Positions 23,383 through 42,604 of a stretch of 64,000 bases of DNA are shown piece after piece. Every line of letters begins with the position of its first letter. Position 1 is the first letter of the stretch. Where the stretch lies: positions 6,976,215 to 7,040,214 of the forward strand of contig CM035352.1 of NCBI GenBank assembly GCA_020137815.1, given 5' to 3'. This DNA is from Hormiphora californensis (lineage: Eukaryota; Ctenophora; Tentaculata; Cydippida; Pleurobrachiidae). Both the position numbers and the translations under genes were made by a program. A model generated the notes under the pieces. That model saw only the letters and a list, made by a program, of their open reading frames with translations, did not search any database and had not been told where the DNA came from.

Positions 23383-24570
23383 ATGACAGGACCGCCCGAC
23401 GAGGGCAGGCCGGAAGCTATGACGGAGCAAGATGGACCCCTACAACAACTTGAATCGGAGCTAGCAGAACAAAACATCCTCCAGCTTCTGAAGGACGATT
23501 CTGACGTCCCTAGAAACAAACCCAATCGTGAGACCCTATGGACGCTCCTGAAGAAAGCGTACAATGCTGTATGCTCCTTGACTGATGCACATGCTCAGAC
23601 AACAAATGGAATGAATGACGAGAACCTCGGCAAGCGGTTTGAGGCGTTGCAGAATAATGTTCTCGCTGCTGTGACTGCGGAGATATCGAAATTGAAGAAC
23701 TTTCATCCGAAAGCTGCTCAAGACACTCCAACCGCTCGTATCAACATGAATTCAACTATGCCACCTGTCAACTATGCTGAACAACTCAAGAAACCAGTCA
23801 CCAAGGCTCATTTATCCCTATCCGGCGATTCAGGTCAACTTTCTGCTGCTAACAAACTTTTAAAATCTGTGCCAACCACGTTTCTGAGGAACAAAGATGA
23901 CGGATCTGTTCTCATCGGATTTGACTCGGAGGAGGCTATGACGAAAGCCAAGGACAGTATTGCTGTATCAAGTCCCGACGTGACATTGGAAGAAAAGGTG
24001 AAAACGAAGAAGCTGACGATCAAAAACGCCGATGTTTCATCCTTCCCCATCGAGAGCACTGAGAAAATGAACAAAGAGATGATTCAGAGAAATGATGCCA
24101 ATATTATAGAGATGCTATGCGAGAAAAATAATGATGTGAAAAAGATGATTGATGATGGCGAAAGAATTGAGATAGTGCACTTTAAGCGACATTTTCGTGA
24201 TAAAGACCTAGCTACAATTGCAATTCGTGTTACTTATAGGCTATTTAACTACATGCATACTAAGGGGTTTGTGTTCATGGGAAACTCCTTCTCAAGAGTA
24301 GAGGAGAGATTCCATGTCCGCCAATGTTTTACTTGCCAAAAATTCGGTCACATCGCCTCTGAGTGTACGGCGAAAACCCCAACCTGCTACCGCTGTGCCG
24401 GCCCCCACATTGGTCGAGACTGCGATAGTAAGGATGGGAATAACCAATGCTGTGCCAATTGCTCACAGTCCAGTGACCCTCATTTCCAATCATGTGCATC
24501 CACACACAACGCTGCTTCCAAAGACTGCCCGAGCTACCTGAAACGAATCCAGAACCCAAAAAACTTCTAA
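23383..24570 (+). CDS. LINE ORF1, zinc-knuckle RNA-binding protein
   Basis: A 395-residue protein from the ATG at 23383; an earlier TTG is not needed. A charged Gln/Glu/Leu-rich N-terminal part (LQQLESELAEQ) may form a coiled coil. The C-terminal region has CCHC knuckles, CFTCQKFGHIASEC and CYRCAGPHIGRDC, followed by a third Cys-rich segment. This is the standard arrangement for the nucleic-acid chaperone of CR1/Jockey-group LINEs, which packages element RNA. Its 3' end overlaps ORF2 by 79 nt in a different frame. Confidence 0.85.
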   Translation: MTGPPDEGRPEAMTEQDGPLQQLESELAEQNILQLLKDDSDVPRNKPNRETLWTLLKKAYNAVCSLTDAHAQTTNGMNDENLGKRFEALQNNVLAAVTAEISKLKNFHPKAAQDTPTARINMNSTMPPVNYAEQLKKPVTKAHLSLSGDSGQLSAANKLLKSVPTTFLRNKDDGSVLIGFDSEEAMTKAKDSIAVSSPDVTLEEKVKTKKLTIKNADVSSFPIESTEKMNKEMIQRNDANIIEMLCEKNNDVKKMIDDGERIEIVHFKRHFRDKDLATIAIRVTYRLFNYMHTKGFVFMGNSFSRVEERFHVRQCFTCQKFGHIASECTAKTPTCYRCAGPHIGRDCDSKDGNNQCCANCSQSSDPHFQSCASTHNAASKDCPSYLKRIQNPKNF

Positions 24571-27500
24571 GTTCCCCTTTGCAGAGGCTAAAGATTGGAC
24601 TGCTGAACTGTTTCTCGTTAAGAAACAAAACGGTCGATATTCTCGAACTTATGATTGATCGTGGACTGGATGTTCTTGCAGTTACGGAAACGTGGCTGCA
24701 GAGTGGAGAGAAAGCTCTGTGTGCTGATATTAAAGATGCTGGGTTTGATATCCAGCACCTTCCAAGGAATGGCCGCGGTGGGGGAGTTGGAGTCATCACA
24801 CTTCGGAGTGTTAAGATTGGCAAGGCTAAGTCTCGTGTTGTTGCTACATCATTTGAACACCAGGAGGTACTTCTTAAAGCATTTTCACCTACAAGGATTG
24901 TTGTTATCTATAGGCCAGGAAACAGCTCGAGTTTCTCTCTATTCCTTGAGGAGTTCGAGCAGATCCTTTCATGTGCAAACGAGAACCATGAAGCCACAAT
25001 AATCTGTGGAGACTTCAATATCCCCATCCAGGATGCTCAACATCCACAAACAAGGAAGTTCCAAAAACTTCTTAGTGAGTTTGGCTGGAGAAACATTGTG
25101 AATGAGAAAACACATGTCAAAGGCGGGACTCTAGACCTAGTCCTTGTCCAGACCGCACACGAGACAACGTTGGACTTGTCTAATGTTTCAGTGTCACCCG
25201 TTCCAGATGTTCCTGACCACTTTTTAGTCACTCTTGAAGCCACAATAACTATGCCACCGCCGGAGCCAAAAGTAATCAAGTCCAGAAAGCTAAAAGACAT
25301 TCAAAGAGAAGACCTTGCTGAGGCTATTTTGGGGACTGACCTCTGTGGAGATCTGCCTGAAGAACTGGAGGACTGCGTGAGACTATACAATAAGACTCTG
25401 CGTGATATCCTAGATGAGTTAGCTCCAATCGAGAAAATGATTATGAAGCACAGGAAGCGCAACAGATGGTGGACACCAAAATGCCAACAACTAAAAAGAA
25501 AGAGACGTGCAGCAGAAAGACGGTGGCTAAAAGCTCGCCTGAACTCAAATGATCGTGGAAGACTAACAAAAATGTTTACTGCATGGAAAAACGCCAGTAG
25601 AGAAGCAGCAACTCTAATCTGTAATTCTCGTTCTCAATACTACTTCTCACGCCTGGACAAACTGACTACAGATGGAAAAGCCACATTTGCTATAGTAAAT
25701 AAATTGCTTGATATCGAGAAAACACCTACAGAGCTGCCATCTCAACACTCTCCTGATGCTTTAGTAACCAAGTTCAACGAGTTCTTCAGAAATAAAGTGG
25801 CTAAGATCTACAATGATATTGAGAAGCTTCCATATGTCACAACTCAACCGTCTTCTGGCCCTCCTACTCCTGCTCTCCCTGGACCTCCCGTTCCTGCTCT
25901 CCCTGGCCCTCCTGTTCCTGCTCTCCCTGATTCTCCTGTTCCCGCTCTCCCTAGCCCTCCTGCTTTCGCTGGCCCTTCTGTTCCTGCTCTCCCTGGCCCT
26001 CCTACTCCTGCTCTCCCTGTTCCTGGCCCTTCTGTTTCTGCTCTCCCTGGCCCTCCTACTCCTGCTCTCCCTATTCCTGGCCCTCCTGTTCCCGCTCTCC
26101 CCAGCCCTCCTGCTCCTGCTCTCCCTGTTCCTGGCCCTTCTGTTCCTGCTCTTCCTGGCCCTCCTACTCCTGCTCTCCCTGTTCCTGGCCCTCCTGTTCC
26201 TGCTCTCCCCAGCCCTCCTGCTCCTGCTCTCCCTAGCCCTCCTGCTCCTGCTCTTCCTGGACCTCCTGTTCCTGTTATCCCTAGCCCTCCTGCTCCTGAT
26301 ATCCCTAGCCGTGCTACATCACCTCCCAAACTAATATGCTTTCAGCCAGTCACTGATGAAGATTTGCTCAAAATTATCCGTGGAATGCAGAAAAAGTCTT
26401 GTTCTCTTGACCCGATGCCATCCACAATGGTATCTTCTGTTCTTATTGAGCTTCTTCCGGCTATCTCCAAAATCATCAACGACAGTCTAAAGACAGGAAT
26501 TTTCCCTACCAAGTTCAAAGAAGCAGTCATCAGGCCGGCATACAAAGGAAAAGGTCTTGACCCTGAAGATCTTGGCAGCTACCGCCCAATCAGTAATCTA
26601 CCATTTGTGTCAAAGATCATTGAGAAATGTGTATCTTTACAGTTGACCGAGCATTTAGAGAGCCATCAGTTGCTATCGGGAGTTCAATCTGCTTACCGCA
26701 AACACCATAGTTGTGAGACTGCAACACTAAAAGTTGTTAACGATCTTCTGCTACTGCTTGATAAGAAGTCAAAGGCTGTGCTACTACTGCTGGACCTATC
26801 TGCAGCATTTGACACAGTTCAACACAGCAAACTACTAAAGAAGATGCGGACGGACTACGGAATAGAAGATACTGCTCTCGCCTGGTTCAAATCATATCTC
26901 ACAGGTCGGTCCACCTCGGTACAAATTGGAGATGCACGATCAAGATCGATAGAGGTGGATATTGGTGTGCCGCAGGGTAGCATCCTAGGGCCTATTCTCT
27001 TCATTATGTATACCAAAGAGCTCCAGTCGATTGCGGAAAAGCATGGTCTTAACATTCACCTCTTCGCTGACGACACCCAGATCTATACTAGTTTTAGGCC
27101 GGAAACCTTTGACTTTGTTGTGGATAAATTACAAAATTGTATCAGTGACATCAAGCAATGGATGAAGCAAAACTACCTCAAGCTAAATGCCAGTAAAACG
27201 GAAATTCTGATACTCAACCACAAAGCCGACCGCACTCCTGGGCCAACTGGATTAGTGATTGAAAAAGACGAAAGTCCAATCGTACAATCTACGGAAATCG
27301 AATCAACGACAAGTGCCCGTAATCTCGGTATTTGGCTCGATCCCACCCTCTCAATGGCAAGCCATATCTCGAAAATTGTCCAAGCATGTAATATGCAACT
27401 TCTGAATCTGTGGAGGATAGCTAGAAAACTTCCCAGGCAACTGAAAATCAAGCTAGTGCATTCGTTAATACACTCTCGCCTAGACTATGGAAATGCCCTA

Positions 27501-27935
27501 CTCTATGGTGCCACAGAATCTGATTTAAACCGCCTCCAAAAGGTCCAAAACAGTGCTGTACGGTTCGTCTATGGAACAAGAAAGAGGAGAGGAGTGACCC
27601 AGATGCGGAAAGACCTACACTTCCTTCCGATCAAAAGCAGAATCATCTTCAAAATCTGCTTACTAACATACAAATCCATCAATGGAATGGCTCCCCCCTA
27701 CATCTCCAACCTGATCCCCCTCCGGAAGCCAAAGGTCAAGGTAGTCAGGGCAGACGAGGATAGCACACTCCTCCACAAACCATACACACACAAGTACACA
27801 TCCACTAGTAGAGCCTTTAGTATTAGTGCACCTAAACTGTGGAATGAGTTGCCGAAACCCCTGCGAGAAAGTGAATCTGTCGATGTGTTTAAACAGCAAC
27901 TTAAAACTTACCTCTTTAAGAAAGCTTATTGCTAA
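24492..27935 (+). CDS. LINE ORF2, endonuclease and reverse transcriptase
   Basis: A 1147-residue polyprotein. The N-terminal APE-like endonuclease shows GLLNCFSLRNK, AVTETWL, IICGDFNIP, TLDLVLV and PDHFLVT in order. A proline-rich insert (roughly residues 455-617, repeats of GPPVPALP type) separates it from the reverse transcriptase, which shows SYRPISNLPFVSKIIEK, LLLDLSAAFDTV, GVPQGSILGPILF and the catalytic FADDTQIY. A C-terminal region with HSLIHSRLDYGNALLYG follows, as in CR1/Jockey-group elements. The first ATG lies inside ORF1 in the -1 frame, so translation probably needs frameshifting or re-initiation. The enzyme nicks target DNA and copies the element's RNA at that site. Confidence 0.93.
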   Translation: MCIHTQRCFQRLPELPETNPEPKKLLSSPLQRLKIGLLNCFSLRNKTVDILELMIDRGLDVLAVTETWLQSGEKALCADIKDAGFDIQHLPRNGRGGGVGVITLRSVKIGKAKSRVVATSFEHQEVLLKAFSPTRIVVIYRPGNSSSFSLFLEEFEQILSCANENHEATIICGDFNIPIQDAQHPQTRKFQKLLSEFGWRNIVNEKTHVKGGTLDLVLVQTAHETTLDLSNVSVSPVPDVPDHFLVTLEATITMPPPEPKVIKSRKLKDIQREDLAEAILGTDLCGDLPEELEDCVRLYNKTLRDILDELAPIEKMIMKHRKRNRWWTPKCQQLKRKRRAAERRWLKARLNSNDRGRLTKMFTAWKNASREAATLICNSRSQYYFSRLDKLTTDGKATFAIVNKLLDIEKTPTELPSQHSPDALVTKFNEFFRNKVAKIYNDIEKLPYVTTQPSSGPPTPALPGPPVPALPGPPVPALPDSPVPALPSPPAFAGPSVPALPGPPTPALPVPGPSVSALPGPPTPALPIPGPPVPALPSPPAPALPVPGPSVPALPGPPTPALPVPGPPVPALPSPPAPALPSPPAPALPGPPVPVIPSPPAPDIPSRATSPPKLICFQPVTDEDLLKIIRGMQKKSCSLDPMPSTMVSSVLIELLPAISKIINDSLKTGIFPTKFKEAVIRPAYKGKGLDPEDLGSYRPISNLPFVSKIIEKCVSLQLTEHLESHQLLSGVQSAYRKHHSCETATLKVVNDLLLLLDKKSKAVLLLLDLSAAFDTVQHSKLLKKMRTDYGIEDTALAWFKSYLTGRSTSVQIGDARSRSIEVDIGVPQGSILGPILFIMYTKELQSIAEKHGLNIHLFADDTQIYTSFRPETFDFVVDKLQNCISDIKQWMKQNYLKLNASKTEILILNHKADRTPGPTGLVIEKDESPIVQSTEIESTTSARNLGIWLDPTLSMASHISKIVQACNMQLLNLWRIARKLPRQLKIKLVHSLIHSRLDYGNALLYGATESDLNRLQKVQNSAVRFVYGTRKRRGVTQMRKDLHFLPIKSRIIFKICLLTYKSINGMAPPYISNLIPLRKPKVKVVRADEDSTLLHKPYTHKYTSTSRAFSISAPKLWNELPKPLRESESVDVFKQQLKTYLFKKAYC
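25855..26310 (+). repeat. Pro-Ala-Leu-Pro minisatellite inside LINE ORF2
   Basis: Degenerate tandem repeats based on CCTGCTCTCCCTGGCCCTCC, about 450 bp, translated as Pro/Ala/Leu/Val/Gly-rich sequence. Long open frames in the other phases and on the opposite strand are by-products of the low-complexity composition. Confidence 0.9.
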
Positions 27936-28710
27936 GTGTCTCTCATTATCGGTGATATTTTACACAGTGATCACTACCAGGGTCAGTGAACATCTGAATT
28001 TTAATTATTAACTGTTTTTTTACTACCACTAATATTTTTTATCACTCTTGTACACTGTTATCCATGTAAACTGTTCTCCCTGTAAACTGTTTACTACTGT
28101 ATGCTGTTTCTATGCATGACTCATGTATTGATTCTGTATACTGTTTCTGTAACAATGTGCACGTATTTTTTTATTATATATACAGATTATATATTTTATA
28201 TGATACATTAAATCGTACTTACCTCAGTTCTATACCAACACCCACATCTCCACTACCCATACATGTCCATCACTCACCAACACATTCACTTACTCACCTA
28301 TACTTAATAATAGTCTATAACAATTAACTTATCTCTCTTAATATGAATAGTATTATATTATGTCTTTATTACTTATTCAATTAATAAATATGATTGCACT
28401 CTTTTTAATCGAATTCTATAAATCAAATTAATTTATTAACTTAATTTATAAATAATCATCATAGCATGCATATTCTCTTACTAATACATAATATTTTGAT
28501 GTTATCTTGACTGAGCGTTAAAAATATGTTATTGGCTCTCCTTTACCACTGGCCCTTTCTTGGACCGCTTTAGAAAGTGGTAAATGGTGTAGCATCGATC
28601 TGATTGAATCAGTAGCAAGCCATTTATTTTAAACACTATTAAGCGGTATATTAAATGTCATGAATTATTATTATTATTATTATTATTAAACGGTATCAGT
28701 TAGAGAATCG

Positions 28711-28773
28711 ATAGCCCTAACCGATAACCCCAAACCAAACCCTAACCAGACCCTAACGGATAGCCCTAACCCG
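28711..28773. repeat. Degenerate CCCTAA-like interstitial repeats
   Basis: Directly after the LINE tail, CCCTAAC or close variants occur at least five times within about 60 bp (AGCCCTAACC, AACCCTAACC, GACCCTAACG, AGCCCTAACCC). This resembles a decayed telomere-like tract but is too short and irregular to call more. Confidence 0.5.
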
Positions 28774-28938
28774 TCGCGCGCGCCAAAACTACAAATTGTT
28801 AGCAATGAAAGGCACCCAGATTTTAACGTTTTCCGTTCGGCCCCCTCGGCTATCACCTTCTGCTCATATTCCAAAAGATTCCTGTCTAGTAGTGCGGACC
28901 TGATCTAAACGCACTGTCTGATCAAAACTGGGATAAAG

Positions 28939-29084
28939 TCCATTTTTATTCAACTGTTCACCCCTCAACTCGTGCGCGTGCGATATTTTAATTTACGCTG
29001 CGCGCGCTACACGTTAACATGTGATAAACGCGCAAAACAATTCCGCGCACGACTTTGGGGGGTGAACAGTTGAAAAAAAATGGA
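28939..29084. mobile_element. Small TIR element, 146 bp
   Basis: The left end TCCATTTTTATTCAACTGTT and the right end are 26-bp inverted copies with one or two mismatches. The GC-rich core contains several CGCGC words. Non-autonomous; target duplication not resolved. Confidence 0.6.
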
Positions 29085-29157
29085 GTATAGACAGGTAGTA
29101 AAAGAGTTGCCAGTTAATCAAAAGGCTGAGTAAAAAGTCTCTACCAAAGACTTAAGT

Positions 29158-29772
29158 CAGGGACGGCGCTGGGCCTTGGGCCCAGCAAGTCCCTGGGTGT
29201 CCGGGGCCAGGGGCGGCAGCCTCGGTCAGGGGGTGTGGGGGGTGAAACCCCCCACAAGCAGGGTCCAGGGGCGCAGCCCCGGCGGGGGCGTAGGGGGCAG
29301 AGCCCCCGCAGGCAGGGTCCAGGGGCTGCAAGCCCCGGTGGGGGTTGAGGGGGCGAAGCCCCCCGAAAATTTCGGACATTTTTACGCGTATTTAGTCGAT
29401 TTTAAGCATTTCTGAACTCCTTTTGTGAAAAATGGAAAAAAAAGATGAAAGTTTCTTGATCACGAGAAAAAAAAAATCATCCGTGCGCACACACAATTTT
29501 CTGGGTGAACCGGACACCCTGGTCACGTCAAAATGCACTGTGGCGCGCGGAAGAACCCTCTTTATGCTCTGCCGTGCGTTACAGGTGCGCGCAGTGCACC
29601 TGGGTGTCCGGCAGAGCTCCGGTCACCCGGCTGCACGCAAATCCAAAATTTCCCAGTTTTCATCGATTTTTTTCAATTTTTTTTGTTTTTTTCCATTTTT
29701 TCTTCTTTTCTATTTCCGTCTTTCTGGTCTGGGTGTCCGCGGACACCCGGACACCCACGAGCGCCGTCCCTG
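29158..29772. mobile_element. Non-autonomous hAT element, 615 bp
   Basis: Terminal inverted repeats CAGGGACGGCGCT and AGCGCCGTCCCTG are flanked by an exact 8-bp duplication ACTTAAGT (29150-29157 and 29773-29780), diagnostic of hAT insertion. The left half carries GC-rich sub-repeats of the form GGGGGCGAAGCCCC and GGGTCCAGGGGC. The same sub-repeats recur near 49180-49345 and, inverted, at 55800-55950, so this family is present several times. No transposase. Confidence 0.9.
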
Positions 29773-29858
29773 ACTTAAGTTTCTCCGGCCTTCTATCATC
29801 TCTCACTAGCCACCGTGGGTGACAACGTGTCAGCGTTTTTGTTCACTTTTTTTCGATA

Positions 29859-31202
29859 AGGATAATGTTTTAATTATGCACTGAACTGCTGTAGACATCA
29901 CCCACTCACTTCATACACACACAAACACCCACACACATGACCAAGCCTGTACGACAGGTTATTGATCACCGGCTGTATTACAGCACGAGAGAGCCGTCAC
30001 TAGTATCGTGCAGTGATCCGAAGATCATGATAACAATTAATATGACGTGATCAACTGCTATAGCCCAACTGTTCATTCTGAGAATTCTGATACAAAGATA
30101 TTATTTGCCGTACTGATATATGAGGTAACTCCAACCCCCCAGTTTCATCTCCTTGTTTAACATGGGAGTTACCAAGGGAATCCACTGGGTTCGATTAATC
30201 TAGGCACATACCCACAGTACTATTCGAATTGGCGTATCTTTATATCAGGAATCTCGGATAGCAACAATCCTTGTGTTTTATTGCTATCTGAACAGATTAG
30301 GCGTATAGACAGGGCTCTTATTATCAGCAGTGCTCACGTTTCAAGGATAATGTTTTAATTATGCACTGAACTGCTGTAGACATCACCCACTCACTTCATA
30401 CACACACAAACACCCACACACATGACCAAGCCTGTACGACAGGTTATTGATCACCGGCTGTATTACAGCACGAGAGAGCCGTCACTAGTATCGTGCAGTG
30501 ATCCGAAGATCATGATAACAATTAATATGACGTGATCAACTGCTATAGCCCAACTGTTCATTCTGAGAATTCTGATACAAAGATACAAAGTTAAACAAGG
30601 AGATGAAACTGGGGGGTTGGAGTTACCTCATATATCAGTACGGCAAATAATATCTTTGTATCAGAATTCTCAGAATGAACAGTTGGGCTATAGCAGTTGA
30701 TCACGTCATATTAATTGTTATCATGATCTTCGGATCACTGCACGATACTAGTGACGGCTCTCTCGTGCTGTAATACAGCCGGTGATCAATAACCTGTCGT
30801 ACAGGCTTGGTCATGTGTGTGGGTGTTTGTGTGTGTATGAAGTGAGTGGGTGATGTCTACAGCAGTTCAGTGCATAATTAAAACATTATCCTTGAAACGT
30901 GAGCACTGCTGATAATAAGAGCCCTGTCTATACGCCTAATCTGTTCAGATAGCAATAAAACACAAGGATTGTTGCTATCCGAGATTCCTGATATAAAGAT
31001 ACGCCAATTCGAATAGTACTGTGGGTATGTGCCTAGATTAATCGAACCCAGTGGATTCCCTTGGTAACTCCCATGTTAAACAAGGAGATGAAACTGGGGG
31101 GTTGGAGTTACCTCATATATCAGTACGGCAAATAATATCTTTGTATCAGAATTCTCAGAATGAACAGTTAGGCTATAGCAGTTGATCACGTCATATTAAT
31201 TG
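29859..31202. repeat. Compound inverted duplication, about 1.34 kb
   Basis: A module beginning AAGGATAATGTTTTAATTAT appears directly at 29859 and again at 30340. From about 30586 the same sequences run in reverse complement to 31202. A module ending with GGAGATGAAACTGGGGGG therefore occurs four times, two per orientation, and the whole block can form a very large hairpin. Copies are almost identical, with differences such as AGTTGGGCT against AGTTAGGCT. No protein is encoded. It may be a foldback transposon or a recent local rearrangement. Confidence 0.85.
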
Positions 31203-31317
31203 TTTTTTTTCGATAGTTTCCGTTTTTAGTTTTGTAGCATTTGTGCTGCGTGTAATTCCTGATTACTTCCACAATCCACTCTCCAGGCTCCTCTACCGAG
31301 GCTAAATAGTGAACCTT

Positions 31318-31637
31318 AATGAAGTTCAAGAGCGTCCAAGAGCGCACCGGGTCCAAGGGCGCACCAGGAGCAGGAGAGTACCCCATCCAGAAGACACAGG
31401 GGATACCATGCACTGAAGATATCACGCACGCAAATACAACGCCGCGGACATCTTCTGCGTGTGGTATCCCCTGCATATGGTCTCTTCTGGATGGGGTGCA
31501 CTCTTGGATGTGATGTGCTTTTAGACTTGGTGCGCTCTTGATTGTGGTATCTTCTGGGTGTGGTGCGCTCTTGGATGTGGTATCTTTTGGATGGGGTGCG
31601 CTCTTGGGCTCTCTTGGACGCTCTTGAACTTTATTAT
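31318..31637. mobile_element. Foldback element, about 320 bp
   Basis: Left arm AAGTTCAAGAGCGTCCAAGA and its inverted copy at the right end. The interior is built from repeated GTGCGCTCTTGG and GGTATCTTCTGG words. It lies about 180 bp upstream of the BCAS3 start codon. Confidence 0.7.
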
Positions 31638-31820
31638 GATTCACTATAGTAAGAGCTGCCGAAGTTAGCCAGGTCCTGCTCTCTGGACCCTACTAAGACT
31701 CTACTAAGACTCTACTAAGACTCTAGAGCCATGAGATTTTATATCTTATTCGTCTGATATCTGATTAACATACATTAGCATACTTTAGATGTTAATGGTA
31801 TTGTAGATAAGACAACAGTA

Positions 31821-41667
<9,847 letters not shown>

Positions 41668-42604
41668 AGAAAGGGAATCATCAGTGAGACATTTCTACAA
41701 ACACAAGACACAAGCCATAGCTTGAGAGGCATATTTGGCACAATAAAAAAGAAATAAATCGTATTAAATCAATTGTCAATTAACCGACTATGTATATGAA
41801 CAAACTTATTTACAACAACATGAATTAATATTATCAATATATCAGAAACTATAGGGAGGGGTGCATGTTTTTTTTTCTGATGTGAATGTCACGTGACCAA
41901 GTATAATTTTGCAGATCGTATTATTTAGCACGTGCAGAATATAGAATGTAATATTTAGAACGTGCAGATTGTATTATTTAGCACGTGCAGAATGTATAAA
42001 TTAGCACGTGCAGATTGTATTATTTAGCACGTGCAATCTTTGCACGTGGGAGTGTGTACTTGAACTACCGTGGTGTATTTGCAATGTGTGTATTCTGTTT
42101 TTTTCGTAGCGAGTTCTCTTTTGGTGAAGAAACACTGCTTCTAAATCTTTGTACCACTTCAAGGACTGGGCATATTCAACCAATCCTGACACAGTTAAAC
42201 GCCCTAGATCATGTGATCTCTCAGATCCGTTTCCGGCGCGGTGGAAACCTCTTTTCCGAGAACAGGAAACCCTCTTTTCCGAGACCTGGACTCCGGAGCT
42301 GCGCGCTTACACATGCGCGTTATCTTTGCGCGAGGAAACCTACAATCGACACCTCGCGCCTTACACCACCGTCTCTGCAGATCATGCGATGTATCACAGT
42401 GATCATGGAATGAAATGTGAAGGAGCCACCTTGTTCATTTGTTCTAAATTACATTTCCATCGTTTTTCTGGACACTTCAAAACACGCTCATTTCATATTC
42501 CCAATGAAAAAATATGTATCTAATAACATAATTTAGAGATTTTCAACAGCACAAAATAAGAAACAACTTCAGTTTTTAGTATTATTCAGGCCTATAACAG
42601 TTCT
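41668..42604. other. Convergent gap between BCAS3 and WDTC1
   Basis: Contains the two BCAS3 AATAAA signals (41742, 41753). A tandem array around 41895-42055 repeats GCAGATTGTATTATTTAGCACGTGC-type units, which brings many CACGTG E-boxes close together. No exon is recognised. The open frames at 42015-42523 have no family resemblance. Confidence 0.55.
41742..41758 (+). terminator. BCAS3: BCAS3 polyadenylation signals
   Basis: Two AATAAA hexamers at 41742 and 41753, 75-90 bp after the stop codon at 41667. Confidence 0.7.

Larger units (their letters stand above)
23383..28688 (+). mobile_element. Full-coding APE-type LINE (CR1/Jockey group)
   Basis: Two overlapping open frames (ORF1 23383-24570, ORF2 24492-27935) are followed by an AT-rich 3' region ending in an (ATT)n tract at 28664-28688, the simple-repeat tail typical of CR1/L2-type elements. 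Endonuclease, reverse transcriptase and zinc-knuckle motifs are intact and no internal stop is present, so the copy is probably young. The 5' boundary and target duplication could not be fixed; the start given is the first ORF1 ATG. Confidence 0.88.

Noticed and set aside
25813-26334. Leu-rich and Gly-rich frames overlapping the LINE
   Set aside because: Shadow frames of the Pro-Ala-Leu-Pro minisatellite inside ORF2.
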